DNA of 64,000 nt from Flaccisagitta enflata (lineage: Eukaryota > Chaetognatha > Sagittoidea > Aphragmophora): positions 110,980,001 through 111,044,000 of the forward strand of contig OZ231126.1 of assembly GCA_965153355.1 (NCBI GenBank), in the 5' to 3' direction. The notes beneath the pieces are model-generated. The model ran no database searches. It was given only the letters and a program-made list of their open reading frames with translations, and was not told the origin of the DNA. The position numbers and the translations under genes are program-made. Positions 21,185 to 30,989 of this stretch are shown in pieces (positions within the stretch are counted from its first letter, which is position 1; every line of letters starts with the position of its first letter).

Positions 21185-24100
21185 ATGACAGAAGATGAGC
21201 TCACAATACCCAATGTCTTAGCTGACAACCAAAAAAATTTTTGCAATGTGCTCACTGATGACAATGATGAGAATGAGGCATTTAGCTGTATTATTCACGA
21301 TAGCTTGTATTACACTGAATCGGAATTAGTTGATATGTTCAGAAATAGGGACATTAGAAATAGCCATAACCTGACCATTTTATCAATAAACATAGCAAAT
21401 CTCCTGACCAAACTGAGATCGCTAAAGCTATTCATTAGCAATATTTCAACCCCCGACAATAGGCCTGACATAATCATTGTAGTTGAAACACACATTACTA
21501 AATTGTCAAATTCTGGCTACACTGAATCAGAACTCAAAACTATTATGCCGGGATATGTGTTTTTTCATAAAGGACGCACCACAATGAAAGGGGGTGGTGT
21601 TGGTGTATTTATTAGCGAATCAATTTCTCCAAAGGCAATGATTTTAGAGAAAACTGAGTTTGTAGATCAATATTTTGAAAGTCTAGTTGTACACATCCCA
21701 AACGTAGTCTCAACCCCCAAAAATGGCTCCAATCGGGATCTAATTGTTGCTGCTATCTATAGACAACCCAATGGACAAAATTATGATAGATTTATGTCTG
21801 AATTAGAAAAATTCCTGACCTTAACAGACAAAAGGACCAACGAAGTTATACTAGCTGGCGACTTTAACTTGGACCTGCTTAAATACGATAATCACCTACC
21901 AACTGCTAACTACTACGACCTTATCACTAACCATAAATTTATACCAAGAATAGTCAGACCAACAAGAATCAAAAAGCAGAGTGCAACACTTATTGACCAT
22001 ATATTCTCAAGAGATGGAAAGCACATGATAAGTGGTATCATAGACACAGAAATAGCTGGCAACAGCGGATACACTGACCATTTTCCAGTATTTACAATCC
22101 TCAATAATGATCTAGAAAAGAATCCCAAACGTGAATCTTTTACAAAGTCATTTTTTACTGAACAAGGACATCAACTTAGAAAAAATGGACTAAGACAAGA
22201 CAATTGGCATGATGTTTTTGAACAAGATGATCCAAATGTAATCTATGACATGATTCAAACTAAGTATGGGTTTCATTATAACAAAAATTTGACCACCAGT
22301 ACCTTCAAAAAAAACTCAAACCGACATTACCGAGAACCTTGGATGAACTTTGAATTACTGGCTGACATCAGACGGAGAGACAGACTAGCCAAGCAGAAAC
22401 ATAGGCGAGAAGACTACAAAAAACTAAGGAATGCAATAGTGTCAAAAATCCGCAAGGCAGAAAAGGAATATGTAAGCAGACAGATAGCAGAAAGCTCAGG
22501 TAATATAAAAAAACACTGGAACATTATTAAAAAAGCAACAAATAAACTTAGCAATAAAGAAGATATAACCACTGAGTTTCACTATCAGGGAAACATCATT
22601 AAGGACCCATTAACTAATGCGGAAAATATTAATCACTACTACGCCAATGTAGGACCACAGACGAATGCAAGTGTAGGCAAGTCAACTCATGGCCCATCAC
22701 ACTACCTCCACAAACACGCTGCACGAAACTCAAATTCACTCCTCCTAAATGATGTAACCCATCAAGAAATCATAGAAGTATGTAAAAAGTTTACCCCAAA
22801 AACCAGCAAAGATCCTGCTGGATTTCAACAAAATATCATTCTAAGTGATATAGACATTTTGGCACCAGTCTTGGCACACTTAGTTAACTGCTCTCAGAAA
22901 ACAGGGATTTTTCCAGAGAACGGAAAGATAGCCAGAGTTGTACCTGTATACAAACTCAAAGGAGATAAACACCTCTATGAAAATTATAGACCCATATCGT
23001 TATTACCAATATTTTCAAAAATCATTGAACGCCTTATCTATAACAAAGTCTTTGAGTTTCTGGTCCGGTATGAAATTCTTTTTGAATCACAATATGGATT
23101 TCGAACAGGCCACAATACTACCCATGCGACCCTTGACTTTATAAAGAGTATTGAGGAATGTATAGAAATGGGTCACTACGCCATTGGTGTATTCTGTGAC
23201 CTTAGTAAGGCTTTTGACACCCTGAATCACTCTATTTTACTTGAAAAACTAGACCATTACGGAATCCGTGGCACAGCTCTGAAGTGGTTTGAGTCTTATC
23301 TTGGAAATCGCTATCAATATGTTGATCTCAATGGACATAGTAGCTCCAGATTACTGCTATCTACTGGTGTTCCCCAAGGCAGTATCTTAGGACCCCTTCT
23401 TTTCCTTCTTTATGTGAATGACCTACCATCTGCTTCAAACCTTAAAAGTGTAACTTTTGCTGATGATACTAACCTGTTGATACAGGGATATAATTTTGAG
23501 GCATTGTCAACTCTTAATCAGGAACTTGAAGGCATAAATGACTACTTTAAAGCAAACCAATTGAAGCTTAACCCCAAGAAAACAAAAACTGTTATTTTTA
23601 GAAAAAAATCACTTCCAAAAAATCAAAAACCTCCCGAGATCTACCTTGATGGAGAAAAACTTGGTATCTATGATGATGCACAATTCTTAGGAATAACCAT
23701 AGATAGTACTCTAAGCTGGGAAAAGCATTGCACTAGCGTAGCAAATAAGATAGCAAGAAATAACAGCATGATAAACAGAGTAAAAAATCTGCTCCCACCT
23801 CCAACCCTAAAAATTCTTTACCACTCATTCATTCAACCTCATGTGCTCTATGGATTGCCTGCTTGGGGCGGATGCAGTGCCCAAAATAAAAAAAGAATAG
23901 TAAATATTCAAAAAAGAGCAATAAGAACAATAACTAAGTCTTACTTTTCTGCCCACACAGAGCCCCGAATGAAACAACTTGGACTACTAAAATTCAATGA
24001 TCTCTATGAGCAGCAATGCTTATTACTTATGCATGATTCCTTCTACCAGCGTGCACCAAAAAAGATACAGAACCTTTGTAGCACTCAGTATAATTGTGAG

Positions 24101-24346
24101 TACAATCTTAGGGGCCAGGCTCAAAATCCTTTGGACCTAAAAGTGCCCAACTACAAATCTAGAGCTGCCTCTAACAGTTTCAGTGCTATTGGCCCAAAAC
24201 TTTGGAATAATACCACAAGTGACTTAAGAAAAATAGATCAGAAAGCTGTTTTTAAAAGACAGTTAAAGAAATCGCTACTCAATAGATATGCCCATAAAAG
24301 TGATTGTACTAATCCTAGATGCAAAGACAAGAAACATCACTTATAG
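21185..24346 (+). CDS. LINE (non-LTR retrotransposon) endonuclease-reverse transcriptase, 1053 aa
   Basis: An uninterrupted ORF of 1053 aa. Residues about 65-305 form an apurinic-like endonuclease: VVETH (Glu101), GDFNLDL (Asp226, Asn228), IDHIF, and YTDHFP (Asp298, His299). Residues about 560-800 form the reverse transcriptase: YRPISLLPIFSKIIERLI, QYGFRTGHNTTHA, motif A FCDLSKAFDTLNH (Asp672), motif B TGVPQGSILGPLLFLLYVND, and motif C FADD (Asp760, Asp761), then FLGITID. The C-terminus has HVLYGLPAWGG and a terminal Cys/His cluster (CTNPRCKDKKHH). All catalytic residues are intact, so it could have been active recently. The architecture fits the Jockey/CR1-type superfamily of LINEs; exact clade is not assigned. 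No ORF1 was found upstream. The 3' UTR carries a TTAGG array (24385-24430) and may end near GGGGAAATAAACTG at about 25400. It nicks target DNA and copies its RNA at the nick in the nucleus. Confidence 0.93.
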   Translation: MTEDELTIPNVLADNQKNFCNVLTDDNDENEAFSCIIHDSLYYTESELVDMFRNRDIRNSHNLTILSINIANLLTKLRSLKLFISNISTPDNRPDIIIVVETHITKLSNSGYTESELKTIMPGYVFFHKGRTTMKGGGVGVFISESISPKAMILEKTEFVDQYFESLVVHIPNVVSTPKNGSNRDLIVAAIYRQPNGQNYDRFMSELEKFLTLTDKRTNEVILAGDFNLDLLKYDNHLPTANYYDLITNHKFIPRIVRPTRIKKQSATLIDHIFSRDGKHMISGIIDTEIAGNSGYTDHFPVFTILNNDLEKNPKRESFTKSFFTEQGHQLRKNGLRQDNWHDVFEQDDPNVIYDMIQTKYGFHYNKNLTTSTFKKNSNRHYREPWMNFELLADIRRRDRLAKQKHRREDYKKLRNAIVSKIRKAEKEYVSRQIAESSGNIKKHWNIIKKATNKLSNKEDITTEFHYQGNIIKDPLTNAENINHYYANVGPQTNASVGKSTHGPSHYLHKHAARNSNSLLLNDVTHQEIIEVCKKFTPKTSKDPAGFQQNIILSDIDILAPVLAHLVNCSQKTGIFPENGKIARVVPVYKLKGDKHLYENYRPISLLPIFSKIIERLIYNKVFEFLVRYEILFESQYGFRTGHNTTHATLDFIKSIEECIEMGHYAIGVFCDLSKAFDTLNHSILLEKLDHYGIRGTALKWFESYLGNRYQYVDLNGHSSSRLLLSTGVPQGSILGPLLFLLYVNDLPSASNLKSVTFADDTNLLIQGYNFEALSTLNQELEGINDYFKANQLKLNPKKTKTVIFRKKSLPKNQKPPEIYLDGEKLGIYDDAQFLGITIDSTLSWEKHCTSVANKIARNNSMINRVKNLLPPPTLKILYHSFIQPHVLYGLPAWGGCSAQNKKRIVNIQKRAIRTITKSYFSAHTEPRMKQLGLLKFNDLYEQQCLLLMHDSFYQRAPKKIQNLCSTQYNCEYNLRGQAQNPLDLKVPNYKSRAASNSFSAIGPKLWNNTTSDLRKIDQKAVFKRQLKKSLLNRYAHKSDCTNPRCKDKKHHL

Positions 24347-25410
24347 TACTACAGTATTAAGCTCAAGTTAACTCAGTTTGGTTTGGTTAGGTTAGGTTAA
24401 GGTTAGGTTAGGTTAGGTTAGGTAAGGTTAGTTTATTATCATGTAGTCTCTATAAAACTTTTTTTTCTTTTCCTGACTAAAAATAAGCCACTTCACTAAA
24501 CACACTCAAATTTCTATAGTCCTACTGATTCCGTCAAGACTTCATTGTCTTGATGGGCGACCTCACGGTCTTACTGATTGTCTCCCTCGGGGGACCTGCT
24601 GTCCTTCCTTGGCTGTATTTATTGCAGCCATGGTCGTATTAATACTGTGTTTACAATTGTAAGTCATAAAGAAAACAAATTAGTAATTTATACATACAAA
24701 TGAACAAATGTCTCATCAACTGCATCTTCAATCAGATTCCTATTAATTTGCTTAGTAAACAGAACACCAGTGCCCACAGGGCAGGGGATTTCCTGCTGGA
24801 AAGCTGGATTAATGATTATTTGTGGAATCACTGTTTTTGACATCGGGATTATATATTAGTTTCCACCACTCCAGGTATTAGTCCTTATTCATATAATGAT
24901 TCTGATTACGGATGGTGGTTATGCTTAACTTTGCGTCAGTCTACATGAAAACAAAGAAATTTCACAATGCCTTCTCTATCATTAATGGAATGCTTGGAAA
25001 CAAAAAACTATTTCAATTAATAGACGCTTATTTATTCTTTTTTTTCTTACGTTACAGAATTTCATTGTTAGACATACTCGTACGTCATGTTCTTTTTTTA
25101 TATTGGTGCCCTGATTTAAGTTTTTGTAGATATTGTTCTTTTTATCGACGTATTCGTACGTCATGCCGTTTACCTGTTGATTGTTTTCTAATTTTTACAT
25201 GAATTTGTACATTTTGTGTTTTGTCTTTTTCTGTCTCATCTTTATCCTGCATTTGTAACTTTAATCACGAGGGTCGACATGAACAAGCCCGTCGATGTCC
25301 TAAACTAAAAAATAGAAATTATATCACTATTTGACATGAAGGGCTTATGCATGGTCCTCCCCCACTGATCTATCGCTATATTGCTGTGTTACTCGCATTT
25401 GGGGAAATAA
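24347..25410 (+). other. LINE 3' untranslated region
   Basis: Sequence after the ORF stop that is shared, inverted, with the copy at the right end (62594-63616), so it belongs to the duplicated unit. It includes the TTAGG array, a GC-rich block with CTCCCTCGGGGGACC (about 24583) and a terminal AATAAA-like word at about 25405. The frame 24912-25202 is not protein-like. Confidence 0.5.
24385..24430 (+). repeat. (TTAGG)n interstitial telomere-type array
   Basis: About nine GGTTA units with two irregular steps (AAGG, GTAAGG), 39 bp after the LINE stop codon. TTAGG is the usual arthropod telomere repeat. Confidence 0.85.
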
Positions 25411-25419
25411 ACTGTTAAA

Positions 25420-25947
25420 TTGATATATCCACCTAGTTTAGAGCTATCTCAGGAGAATGATGACTTAAGGCAGGCAACAGTGTTAGATATGCAGGTGTCA
25501 ATAGTTGATGGTAGATTTAGAACAAAGGTGTATAATAAGACAGATAGCTTTCCCTTTGAGGTAGTGTCAATGCCTTTTATCGAAAGTAACATAGATAGTA
25601 AGATATGCTATAAAGTTTTCTATAGTCAGATTCTTAGATACCAGAGACTTTGCACACTTCTTGTAGATTTCACTGATAGAGTTAGATTACTAGGTAATAT
25701 ACTACTTAGGCGTAATTACCGTAGAGATAGACTAGCTAGAGAATTTAGACTAGTAATAAGTAACTATAGAGCAGAATTTGAAAGATGGAGCATCCCAATA
25801 GATATTCAATCCTGGTTCAATGATATCCTTAATAACCCACAAGATAACCTTTCACCTGATAGTACCCATCCCAATATGATGATCCCTTCCTTCTCTCAAC
25901 CCATACCAGAAAACAATGCAAATAGATTCACCACCCTTAGCCAATAA
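25420..25947 (+). pseudogene. C-terminal fragment of a reverse-transcriptase-like protein
   Basis: A 175-codon frame with non-repetitive, protein-like sequence: LDMQVSIVDGRFRTKVYNKT, FPFEVVSMPFIESNI, YSQILRYQRLCTLL, LLRRNYRRDRLAREFR. The pattern 'LD(L/M)x(I/V)xxGxxxTKxYxKxDxFxFxVxxxPFxxSNI ... SQxxRYxRxC' matches my recollection of the region after the polymerase core in a group of RT-like proteins common in invertebrate genomes (Penelope- or DIRS-like). The YxDD core is absent here, so it would be 5'-truncated. It is present only in the left arm; the right arm has a minisatellite in the same place. Confidence 0.4.
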
Positions 25948-26284
25948 CAAACTAGTTAGCTCAATATAATAACTTCAGATGTTATTATGTAGCCTGTATT
26001 TATTATATTGCTTTCATCTGGATGTTATTATGTAGCCCAGCTCTGAAAGGTTAACACCCCTCCCTGCACTAGTCAGTTAAATGGTTTTACTTCACAGTTA
26101 ATTAATTTGCAAACTAGTTGAGTTTTTGCTTCTTGTGTCTTTTCATTGTTGAGAATTTGGGGGTCAGGTCATTCTCCTTTAGAGTGAACATTTTGAAATT
26201 CATCGGATTATTGGTAATGCTGAGATATCTTTGATTATGGTTAATTCTGACAATATGTTAAATTGGGTTAAATTATAGTTTACT

Positions 26285-26515
26285 GTTTATTTATATTATG
26301 CTAAACTGTATGAGACTTTGGTGATTCATGTTAGATGGTTTATGTTGAGTTTTGTTAAATTATGTTAAATTATGTTGATTTATGTTAAATTATGTTAAAT
26401 TAATTTAGATTATATGGGATTATATTGAATTATGTTAAATTATGTTAGATTATGTTAAATTATGTTAAATTATGTTAAATTATATTAAAATTATGTTAAA
26501 TGATGCTAAATTCAA
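26285..26515. repeat. TTATGTTAAA-type degenerate AT repeat
   Basis: About 20 imperfect 10-bp units (TTATGTTAAA, TTATGTTGAT, TTATATTGAA), strongly AT-rich, unique to the left arm. Confidence 0.85.
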
Positions 26516-26589
26516 AATTGTTATAAATTCACATTAAAATTTGTTATTAAAAATTGCTAACCATTTCCTCTCTCTCTTTTTCTTCCCCA

Positions 26590-27204
26590 GATTGTACCCT
26601 GGTCTTTTCTAACCACCTCCCCTCCCATTGGTCAATTCCCAAACCTCACTCCTTTAATCCCCTTGACAATCATTTTCCTCTTCATGACCGCTCTTTTTGT
26701 TTCTATGGGCTTCAGTTTAGGGCTCTCTTTCTCAACCTTTCCTCATGATGTTTCATTTCACCTCAACAACTTTCTATCTTCTTGGTCTCCTTTTATGCTC
26801 ACTCTTTCTTACTGTTAACTTTCATGATCACTTTATATGTTGACCTTTCTTTTCTTTTTCCTTTTGTAAGAGTGCCTTCTCTCATGCTTCTCACATTTAG
26901 TTTGTTTGTATTTCAATCTATATGTGGGGGTAATGATAAAAGAGGGTACTCTATCAATTTTACCAGAGAATTAATTGGGGATGGAAGCATTAACCCAGCC
27001 TTAATATTTTAAGACGGTCCACAGCCCGTCTCTGGTTAGGAATAGTTTTATTTCCTTTCAAATCTCTTTTCGGTTTTACTTATGTTTCATATTTTTGCTT
27101 ATAATCTATCTTTTTAATGTCAAACCTAATTTCATTTCCTTCCTTAATTTTAGGCAATCTGGTTTTCTTCTTCATCTGGATCTTATTTTACCTTTTCTAT
27201 TAAC
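26590..27204 (+). other. Unique tail of the 7.5-kb insertion, shared by both arms
   Basis: It begins at ATTGTACCCTGGTC right after a TTTTTCTTCCCCAG pyrimidine-AG word that looks like a 3' splice site, and runs to the satellite junction. It is repeated in inverted orientation at 60740-61362. The frame 26782-27012 is identical in both arms but is hydrophobic, has no recognisable domain, and is probably not a gene. Confidence 0.45.
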
Positions 27205-27835
27205 CACAAAAAATGGAAATAAAGCAAGCAGCCACCCAGCAGCCACTGGTTACAAAAACGGGGATTAGACAAGCAGCCACTCAGCAGCCACTGGTTATTT
27301 AATCGGGGATTGGACCAGCAGCCACTCAGCAGTCACTTTTCAAAAATTGGCAGATAGAGCCAGCAGCCACTTTTTACTTTACTGAAATAAAGCATGCAGC
27401 CACTGGTTACAAAAGCGGGGATTGGACCAGCAGCCACCCAGCAGCCACTGGTTAATAAATCGGGGATTGGGCCAGCAGCCACTCAGCAGCAACTTTTGAA
27501 AATTTTGAAGAAAGAGCCAGCAGCCACTTTTTTCCTTCATCGTAATAAATCCAGCAGCCACTCAGCAGGCACTGGTTATAAAATCGGGGATTTGGCCAGC
27601 AGCCACTCAGCAGCCACTATTTCAAAATTTGAAGATAGAGACAGCAGCCACTTTTTACTTTTCTGAAAATAAAGCCAGCAGCCACCCAGCAGCCAATGGT
27701 TAAAAAAACGGGGATTGGACCAGCAGCCACTCAGCAGCCACTGGTTATTAAGTCGGGGATTGGGCCAGCAGCCACTCATTAGCCACTTTTCATAAATTGG
27801 AAGATAGAGCCAGCAGCCACATTTTACTTTGAAAA

Positions 27836-27987
27836 CAAGGCCGGATACACAGCCAATACCAGTTGCGGACGGGCGGGCAGGGGCGGAAATGCGCGTTTTC
27901 ACACTTTCCAACTCGATCACCACGGACCGACGGACCGACGGATGGACGGACAGACAAAGCCTCTTATAGAGTTGCGTGTCCGCAACT
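27836..27987 (+). mobile_element. Short interspersed element (copy 5) inserted in satellite
   Basis: 152 bp, starting CAAGGCCGGATACACAGCCA and ending GTTGCGTGTCCGCAACT, between TTTGAAAA and AAAAATAAAG. Intact modules read TTTGAAAAAAATAAAG, so the element sits in an A run with about 2 extra A. Copied in the right arm (59965-60116). Confidence 0.9.
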
Positions 27988-30900
27988 AAAAATAAAGCCA
28001 GCAGCCACTCAGCAGCCACTGGTTATAAAATCGGGGATTCGGCCAGCAGCCACTCAGCAGCCACTTTTTAAATATTTGAAGATAGAGCCAGCAGCCACTT
28101 TTTACGATTATGGAAATAAAGCAAGCAGCCACCCAGCAGCCACTGGTTACAAAAACGGGGATTAGACCAGCAGCCACTCAGCAGCCACTGGTTATTAAAT
28201 CGGGGATTGGGCCAGCAGCCACTCAGCAGCCACTTTTCAAAAATTGGAAGATAGAGCCAGCAGCCACTTTTTACTTTACTGAAATAAAGCCAGCAGCCAC
28301 TGGTTACAAAAACGGGGATTGGACCAGCAGCCACTCAGCAGCCACTGGTTAATAAATCGGGGATTGGGCCAGCAGCCACTCAGCAGCCACTTTTGAAAAT
28401 TTTGAAGAAAGAGCCAGCAGCCACTTTTTTCCTTTATCGTAATAAATCCAGCAGCCACTCAGCAGCCACTGGTTATAAAATCGGGGATTTGGCCAGCAGC
28501 CACTCAGCAGCCACTTTTTCAAAATTTGAAGATAGAGCCAGCAGCCACTTTTTACTTTTCTGGAAATAAAGCCAGCAGCCACCCAGCAGCCACTGGTTAC
28601 AAAAACGGGGATTGGACCAGCAGCCACTCAGCAGCCACTGGTTATTAAGTCGGGGATTGGGCCAGCAGCCACTCAGCAGCCACTTTTCAAAAATTGGAAG
28701 ATAGAGCCAGCAGCCACTTTTTACTTTGAAAAAAATAAAGCCAGCAGCCACTCAGCGTCCACTGGTTATAGAATCGGGGATTTGGCCAGCAGCCACTCAG
28801 CAGCCACTTTTTAAGTATTTGAAGATAGAGCCAGCAGCCACTTTTTACGATTATGGAAATAAAGCAAGCAGCCACCCAGCAGCCACTGGTTTAAAAAACG
28901 GGCATTAGACCAGCAGCCACTCAGCAGCCACTGGTTATTAAAACGGGGATTGGGCCAGCAGCCACTAAGCAGCCACTTTTCAAAAATTGGAAGATAGAGC
29001 CAGCAGCCACTTTTTACTTTACTGAAATAAAGCCAGCAGCCACTGGTTACAAAAACGGGGATTGGACCAGCAGCCACTCAGCAGCCACTGGTTAATAAAT
29101 TGGGGATTGGGCCAGCAGCCACTCAGCAGCCACTTTTGAAAATTTTGAAGAAAGAGCCAGCAGCCACTTTTTTCCTTTATCGTAATAAATCCTGCAGCCA
29201 CTCTGCAGCCACCGGTTATAAAATGGGGGATTCGGCCAGCAGCGACTCAGCAGCCACTTTTTCAAAATTTGAAGATAGAGCCAGTGGCCACTTTTTACTT
29301 TTCTGGAAATAAAGCCAGCAGCCACCCAGCAGCCACTGGTTACAAAAACGGGGATTGGACCAGCAGCCACTCAGCAGCCACTGGTTATTAAGTCGGGGAT
29401 TGGGCCAGCAGCCACTCAGCAGCCACTTTTCAAAAATTGGAAGATAGAGCCAGCAGCCACTTTTTACTTTGAAAAAAATAAAGCCAGCAGCCACTCAGCA
29501 GCCACTGGTTATAAAATCAGGGATTCGGCCAGCAGCCACTCAGCAGCCACTTTTTAAAAATTTGAAGATAGAGCCAGCAGCCACTTTTTACTTTAATAGA
29601 AATAAAGCCAGCAGCCACTGGTTACAAAAACGGGGACTGGACCAGCAGCCACTCAGCAGCCACTGGTTATAAAATTGGGGATTGGGCCAGCAGCCACTCA
29701 GCAGCCACTTTACAAAAATTGGAAGATAGAGCCAGCAGCCACTTTTTACTATTATGAAAATAAAGCCAGCAGCCATCCAGCAGCCACTGGTTACAAAAAC
29801 GGGGATAAGACCAGCAGCCACTCAGCAGCCACTGGTTATTAAATCGGTGATTTGGCCAGCAGCCACTCAGCAGCCACTTTTCAAAAATTGGAAGAGAGAG
29901 CCAGCAGCCACTTTTTACGATTATGGAAAAAAAGCCAGCAGCCACCCAGCAGCCACTGGTTACAAAAACGGGGATTAGACCAGCAGCCACTCAGCAGCCA
30001 CTGGTTATTAAATCGGGGATTGGGCCAGCAGCCACTCATCAGCCACTTTTCAAAAATTGGAAGATAGAGCCAGCAGCCACTTTTTACTTTACTGAAATAA
30101 AGCCAGCAGCCACCCAGCAGCCACTGGTTACAAAAACGGGGATTGGACCAGCAGCCACTCAGCAACCACTGGTTAATAAATCGGGGATCGGGCCAGCAGC
30201 CACTCAGCAGCCACTTTTGAAAATTTTGAAGAAAGAGCCAGCAGCCACTTTTTTCCTTTATCATAATAAATCCAGCAGCCACTCAGCAGCCACTGGATAT
30301 AAAATCGGGGATTTGGCCAGCAGCCACTCAGGAGCCACTTTTTCAAAATTTGAAGATAGAGCCAGCAGCCACTTTTTTCCTTTATCATAATAAATCCAGC
30401 AGCCACTCAGCAGCCACTGGATATAAAATCGGGGATTTGGCCAGCAGCCACTCAGCAGCCACTTTTTCAAAATTTGAAGATAGAGCCAGCAGCCACTTTT
30501 TACTTTTCTGGAAATAAAGCCAGCAGCCACCCAGCAGCCACTGGTTACAAAAATGGGGATTGGACCAGCAGCCACTCAGCAGCCACTGGTTATTAATTCG
30601 GGGATTGGGCCAGCAGCCACTCAGCAGCCACTTTTCAAAAATTGGAAGATAGAGCCAGCAGCCACTTTCTACTTTTCTGGAAATAAAGCCAGCAGCCACC
30701 CAGCAGCCACTGGTTACAAAAACGGGGATTGGACCAGCAGCCACTCAGCAGCCACTGGTTATTAAGTCGGGGATTGGGCCAGCAGCCACTCAGCAGCCAC
30801 TTTTCAAAAATTGGAAGATAGAGCCAGCAGCCACTTTTTACTTTGAAAGAAATAAAGCCAGCAGCCACTCAGCAGCCACTGGTTATAAAATCGGGGATTT

Positions 30901-30989
30901 GGCCAGCAGCCACTCAGCAGCCACTTTTTCAAAATTTGAAGATAGAGCCAGCAGCCACTTTTTTCTTTAATAGAAATAAAGCCAGCAGC

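Larger units (their letters stand above)
19669..27204 (+). mobile_element. Composite 7.5-kb retroelement-rich insertion in the satellite
   Basis: Satellite stops inside a B module at CTTTTTAC (19668) and resumes at about 27205 with ATGGAAATAAAGCAAGCAGC, which is what follows CTTTTTACGATT in intact modules. Only a few bases of satellite are lost, so the block inserted once and cleanly. It contains the LINE (21185 to about 25410), an RT-like fragment (25420-25947), AT-rich repeats and a further unique part (26590-27200). No terminal repeat or clear TSD was found, so the mechanism is unresolved. The right junction is reproduced exactly at 60740 in the inverted copy. Confidence 0.6.
23963..30660 (+). 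repeat. Left arm of a large inverted duplication
   Basis: Position i in this arm matches the reverse complement at 87952-i (26590-30660) or about 87963-i (LINE part). Anchors: 26782-27012 with 60940-61170, 27863-28165 with 59787-60089, 29923-30390 with 57562-58029, 24346 with 63617. The satellite-side part looks nearly identical; the LINE-side part has several percent differences and indels. A middle block (25366-26589) is not shared. Confidence 0.9.

Noticed and set aside
26782-27012. 76-aa hydrophobic ORF present in both arms
   Set aside because: Identity between arms reflects recent duplication, not selection; composition is that of T-rich non-coding DNA.
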